From: Actinomadura sp. KC06
Lineage (GTDB): Bacteria > Actinomycetota > Actinomycetes > Streptosporangiales > Streptosporangiaceae
Direction of reading: 5' to 3'
Length of the DNA stretch: 34,721 nucleotides
Assembly (NCBI RefSeq): GCF_004348735.1
Contig: NZ_SMKT01000099.1
Location: 1 to 34,721, forward strand
Part shown: piece by piece, positions 31,924-34,721 of the stretch
How positions within the stretch are numbered: the first letter of the stretch is position 1
Layout: each line of letters starts with the position of its first letter
The notes under the pieces: model-generated
Seen by the model: the letters and a program-made list of their open reading frames with translations, nothing else
The model's database searches: none
What the model was told of the DNA's origin: nothing
Translations under genes and position numbers: made by a program

Positions 31924-33183
31924 TCACGGTGGGTTCTGGGCGCGGTAGACCGCAACGGCGGTGCTGACACTGACGAGCAGGCCGCCTGCTCCCGCGGCGA
32001 CGAAGGTGATGCGCGCGTCGGTCGCGGCGAGCAGCAGCCCTCCCAGCGCGTAGGAGAGCCCGGCCCCCAGCCCCACTGCGCCGTAGAGCGTGCCGAATGC
32101 TTGGCCGAGGACGCCGGGCGGGACGACGCGCTGCAGGTGGGTGTTGACGCCGACATCGAGGGCGGCGATGCCGACCCCGCGCATTGTCTGGAGCAGCATG
32201 GCGGCCAAGATCGACCCGGCCAGCCCGGTGACCAGGTTGCCGGCGCTGCTCACCACGAACCCGACGAGCAGCAGCGCCAGTGCCGGCCATCGTCCGCCCG
32301 CGCGGGCGAGCAACAGGTAGCCGAGCAGCAGCCCGACGCCCACCCCGGCATAAAGAACGGCCGCGTCGGTGCTGGTCCCGCCGAGCTCGTCTCGGGCCAG
32401 GAAGACCAACGCGACATCGTCGACTCCGCTGAAGGCGACCACGCCGACGAAACCTGCGGAGACCGCACGCACGGTGGGGATCGACCACACGAGTCCGAGG
32501 CCGTCCTTTACCTCGCGGTACCACCCGATCACTGGGCTCCGGCCGGTTGTGGCTTCTCGCCGGTGCGCGCTGCCGAGCCGGGGAAGCCAGGCCAGCAGGG
32601 CAGCGGAGATGGCGAACGTGGCGACGTCGACGAGCAGGACACCGCGGATCCCGCTCAGCGTGAACAGTGCGGCCGCGATCAGCGGGCCGAGCGCTTCGAG
32701 CCCGTAGGTGCCGACGCCCAGGGCAGCGTTGCCGGCTTCGAGATCCTCGTCGTCGACGATACGGGGCAAGGCGCTGCGTGAGGCCGCGATGAAGGTGGTG
32801 GCGCCGATGCCCCGTACCGCGACCAACAACAGCAGGATTGGGAGCGGCGGCAGGGTCGCGGCTATCGCGAGCACCAGGAGCCCTTGAATCACTTCGCTGG
32901 CGACCATCACCCTGCGGAGCCCATACCTGTCACTGATGAGGCCTGCGATCGGGCCGAACAGTCCCGGGACGCAGTCTCCTGCCAGCAGCAGCAGCGCGAC
33001 CGCTATCGCGGCGCCTGTCTCGGCCTGAAGGTAGACGAGCAGGGCCACCAGACCGAGCGAGTCGCCGAGGACCGAGACCGCTCGGGCCGTCCACAGCACC
33101 CGGAAGTCACGGTTGCCGCGCAGGAGTCGCAGCGCGCCACCGCGAGGCCGTGCGACGTCGTCAGCGGAGGTCTCGGGAGCCAT
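31924..33183 (-). CDS. MFS transporter
   Basis: 419 residues from ATG 33183 (MAPETSADDVARPRGGALRLL); an in-frame start 30 codons upstream would add a hydrophobic segment unusual for the family. The pattern is of the enterobactin-exporter-like MFS group: RNRDFRVLWTARAVSVLGDSL in helix 1, GLISDRYGLRRVMV (motif A) between helices 2 and 3, VRGIGATTFIAASRSALPRIV, and twelve helices in total. DVGVNTHLQRVVPPGVLGQAFGTL lies in the second half. It probably exports a small molecule; the substrate is unknown. The gene is complete, unlike the frameshifted exporter it converges with. Confidence 0.88.
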   Translation of the reverse strand: MAPETSADDVARPRGGALRLLRGNRDFRVLWTARAVSVLGDSLGLVALLVYLQAETGAAIAVALLLLAGDCVPGLFGPIAGLISDRYGLRRVMVASEVIQGLLVLAIAATLPPLPILLLLVAVRGIGATTFIAASRSALPRIVDDEDLEAGNAALGVGTYGLEALGPLIAAALFTLSGIRGVLLVDVATFAISAALLAWLPRLGSAHRREATTGRSPVIGWYREVKDGLGLVWSIPTVRAVSAGFVGVVAFSGVDDVALVFLARDELGGTSTDAAVLYAGVGVGLLLGYLLLARAGGRWPALALLLVGFVVSSAGNLVTGLAGSILAAMLLQTMRGVGIAALDVGVNTHLQRVVPPGVLGQAFGTLYGAVGLGAGLSYALGGLLLAATDARITFVAAGAGGLLVSVSTAVAVYRAQNPP

Positions 33184-33431
33184 GTCACGCCTGCCGCTGG
33201 ACGCGACAACGACGCACGCGACCGATATCGCCACGACCCCGCCGAGGGAGATCGCGCCCCAGCCAGGACGCAAGCGCAGTCCGGTTGCGCTCAGGGCGCG
33301 GTGCTGGGCTGCCCGGGCTGGTCATGGTCTCAGTTCCTCCCACGAGAGTCGGCGAGGGCGTCGCCACCGCGGCCACCGGAGTTGTCAGCGGGCGACGGTC
33401 AGTGAGGTGAAGATCGCGAGGACGTTTGTCA

Positions 33432-33640
33432 TCACACCAGGTGGAGTCGGGTGGATCGTAGTAGATCCGGATGTTCTTTGATCAGTCCGTCGCGCAGCCG
33501 TACCCGATCGACCCCACCGACCTCGAAGCGTTCGTGCGCCGCACATAATGGGATTGAGCACCACACTTCGACGCGAAGAACAACAGGCCGCAACGCCCTG
33601 CCCAGATCAGGCGAGATCTCCGGACGACGCTCCTCCGCGA
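33432..33640 (-). pseudogene. SnoaL/NTF2-like protein, C-terminal remnant
   Basis: Reads VVLRVEVWCSIPLCAAHERFEVGGVDRVRLRDGLIKEH followed by a short tail and stop. The RxFEVGGVDRVRLRDGLIxEH strand-turn-strand is the C-terminal part of SnoaL-like (NTF2-fold) cyclase/hydratase proteins. The N-terminal helices and the pocket are missing or degraded, so I call a fragment. Confidence 0.55.
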
Positions 33641-33772
33641 CGAAGACGTACTGACGCAGCACCAACCGACTGCTGTGGATTGCATGGCCCCACTTGACGT
33701 CATCTGGCTCCTAAGGCTGCGTCCCGACGCGTCCGACGAAGATCGGCGCCGACCCGGCAACGCGAGCTCTCT

Positions 33773-33810
33773 CCCGTCACCAGCGAGCCTGCCCGTCACC
33801 AGCGAGCCTG
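33773..33810. repeat. Tandem 19-bp direct repeat
   Basis: The unit cccgtcaccagcgagcctg occurs twice back to back (33773-33791 and 33792-33810) just upstream of the proline-rich protein gene. It looks like a slip-strand duplication. Confidence 0.8.
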
Positions 33811-33848
33811 CTTGTCGCATCATCATTACGCTTGGTAGCCATGGGTGG

Positions 33849-34409
33849 GTGACCGATGAATCGCCTTCAGGACCAGGTGCGGGTGTGCCACCCGAGCCCG
33901 ACGAGCCATGGCGCATCCGCCCTCGCCGCCCACCTCGCCGTCGCAATCTCCGCTTGGTGGTGCCTCTGATCAGCGCCCTGGTGGCATCTCTAGGCACCGC
34001 AGCCGCGCGCCGCCTGGAGGACCGGCCGCATCAGGCGTCACCGCGCCCCCAGGCGGCAGGCGCCCGGACCACGCCTGGCCAGCAACCCGACCGGCCCACG
34101 CCCTCACGCAGCCCCAACACCAAGCAGTTCAACCCTCAAGGCCCCATGCAGCCTAGGCAAGGTGAGGCCGAAAAGAATCCCGCACCGACCCAGACCTCCG
34201 GTGAGCGACACTCCCCAGCGCAACGGCCCCAGAGCATGAGGGGCCAGGAGCACTCGACCTCGCGCCGCCCCCACTCACACACCCACCACCCAGGGAAGGC
34301 GCGCCGGGCACCGACATGGGTCCGCGACGAATGCCACCGCCGCTACCCCAACGACGCCACCCGCCGGACCGCCTGCCTCACCGCGCTACGCGACCATCTC
34401 CGCCAATGA
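33849..34409 (+). CDS. Membrane-anchored Pro/Gln-rich hypothetical protein
   Basis: 186 residues from GTG 33849 (VTDESPSGPGAG); the frame is open upstream, so the start is uncertain. A basic stretch RIRPRRPPRRRNLR precedes one hydrophobic helix (LVVPLISALVASLGTAAA), then a disordered Pro/Gln/Ser/His-rich region of about 100 residues. The end is a compact WVRDECHRRYPNDATRRTACLTALRDHLRQ, with two cysteines that could form a disulfide. Topology suggests an exported C-terminus tethered to the membrane. I do not recognise the family. Composition and length suggest a real gene, but no ribosome site is clear. Confidence 0.5.
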   Translation: MTDESPSGPGAGVPPEPDEPWRIRPRRPPRRRNLRLVVPLISALVASLGTAAARRLEDRPHQASPRPQAAGARTTPGQQPDRPTPSRSPNTKQFNPQGPMQPRQGEAEKNPAPTQTSGERHSPAQRPQSMRGQEHSTSRRPHSHTHHPGKARRAPTWVRDECHRRYPNDATRRTACLTALRDHLRQ

Positions 34410-34633
34410 CCCACGCCACCCCGCACATCACAGCTGGCGGACCAAGTGGCCTCGTTCACCGCTCAGACCCCGATACGAGACGACGTTCGTTAGTTTCGCC
34501 CCCAAGTCTGCAGCGCTCCTACCGGCTGGGCTGTGCGCATGTGAGCCAGCCAGAGTTGACTAAGTCGCGCTCCGCGCGACCCAGCAGTGCACACGGGAGT
34601 GTCAAGTTAACGGCTGATTTGGGGTTTGGGTGG
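34410..34633. other. Intergenic before IS256-type element
   Basis: No gene. It contains a perfect 7-bp hairpin (gtcgcgc 34564-34570 with gcgcgac 34574-34580) and, near 34600, gtgtcaagttaacggct, which may be the terminal inverted repeat of the insertion sequence that follows. Confidence 0.45.
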
Positions 34634-34721
34634 TCAGTGGGTGGTTGGGGTGAGGCGGCCTTCGAAGGCGATCTGGAAGGCGTTCAGGGCGGGCTTCCAG
34701 CGCTGGACCCAGCGTTTCTGG
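34634..34721 (-). mobile_element. IS256-family transposase, C-terminal end
   Basis: The last 28 codons read QKRWVQRWKPALNAFQIAFEGRLTPTTH-stop (34634-34636) and run to the right window edge. The W..RWK.ALN.F.I.F.GRL block is the conserved C-terminus of IS256 mutator-type transposases. The rest of the element lies outside the window. It is too short to say whether it is intact. Confidence 0.72.

Noticed and set aside
1..34721. CRISPR array or rRNA genes
   Set aside because: No regularly spaced repeats and no rRNA-like conserved stretches were seen on either strand.

Overview
The window comes from a high-GC actinomycete; a Streptomyces- or Actinomadura-like genome is my inference. Signs are GC-rich codon use, frequent GTG starts, NarL-type two-component systems, a ZAS-type anti-sigma factor, DUF6247, MmyB-like and YcnI proteins, and actinobacterial tyrosine recombinases. 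The left-edge gene and the 3.8-4.1 kb region are visibly AT-richer than the rest.

The window alternates intact chromosomal-type modules with decayed mobile DNA. Left part (1-8.7 kb): the C-terminal end of an ApeA-like HEPN protein, a structured inverted repeat, a DUF6247/RelE-like toxin-antitoxin pair, and the 3' half of a tRNA-Arg(TCT) lying beside the 3' end of a tyrosine integrase (a probable attachment site). The integrase tail is joined to the broken front of a histidine decarboxylase that follows an intact class II glutamine amidotransferase. After that come remnants of a zinc-less reductase, an MmyB-like regulator and a MurG-like glycosyltransferase, then a frameshifted membrane protein and an intact quinone-oxidoreductase-like gene.

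Middle part (8.7-19.5 kb): mostly intact genes. A monocovalent FAD oxidase stands divergent from a histidine kinase/response regulator operon. A haloacetate-dehalogenase-like hydrolase and a second, oppositely oriented kinase/regulator operon follow. The second operon is divergent from an MMPL exporter, which converges on a secreted CocE/NonD-type hydrolase across a shared terminator.

Right part (19.5-34.7 kb): two more integrase remnants surround a small intact DUF1737 gene. Next is a compact cell-envelope module: an ECF sigma factor, its membrane anti-sigma factor, a secreted beta-propeller ending in three cysteines and a YcnI-type copper-binding protein, closed by a perfect 19-bp hairpin. 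A divergent small gene ends in another cysteine-rich tail. Beyond this is a second copy (about 205 bp) of the integrase 3' end and terminator, fused to the front of an IS transposase. Then come a bicovalent flavoprotein oxidase, another IS remnant, an MFS/DUF899 operon in which both genes carry single-base frameshifts, an intact MFS exporter, a proline-rich membrane-anchored protein, and the end of an IS256-family transposase running off the right edge.

No CRISPR array, rRNA or complete tRNA was seen. The most distinctive features are the sigma/anti-sigma/beta-propeller/YcnI locus with cysteine tails, and the repeated integrase ends that bracket about 24.5 kb.
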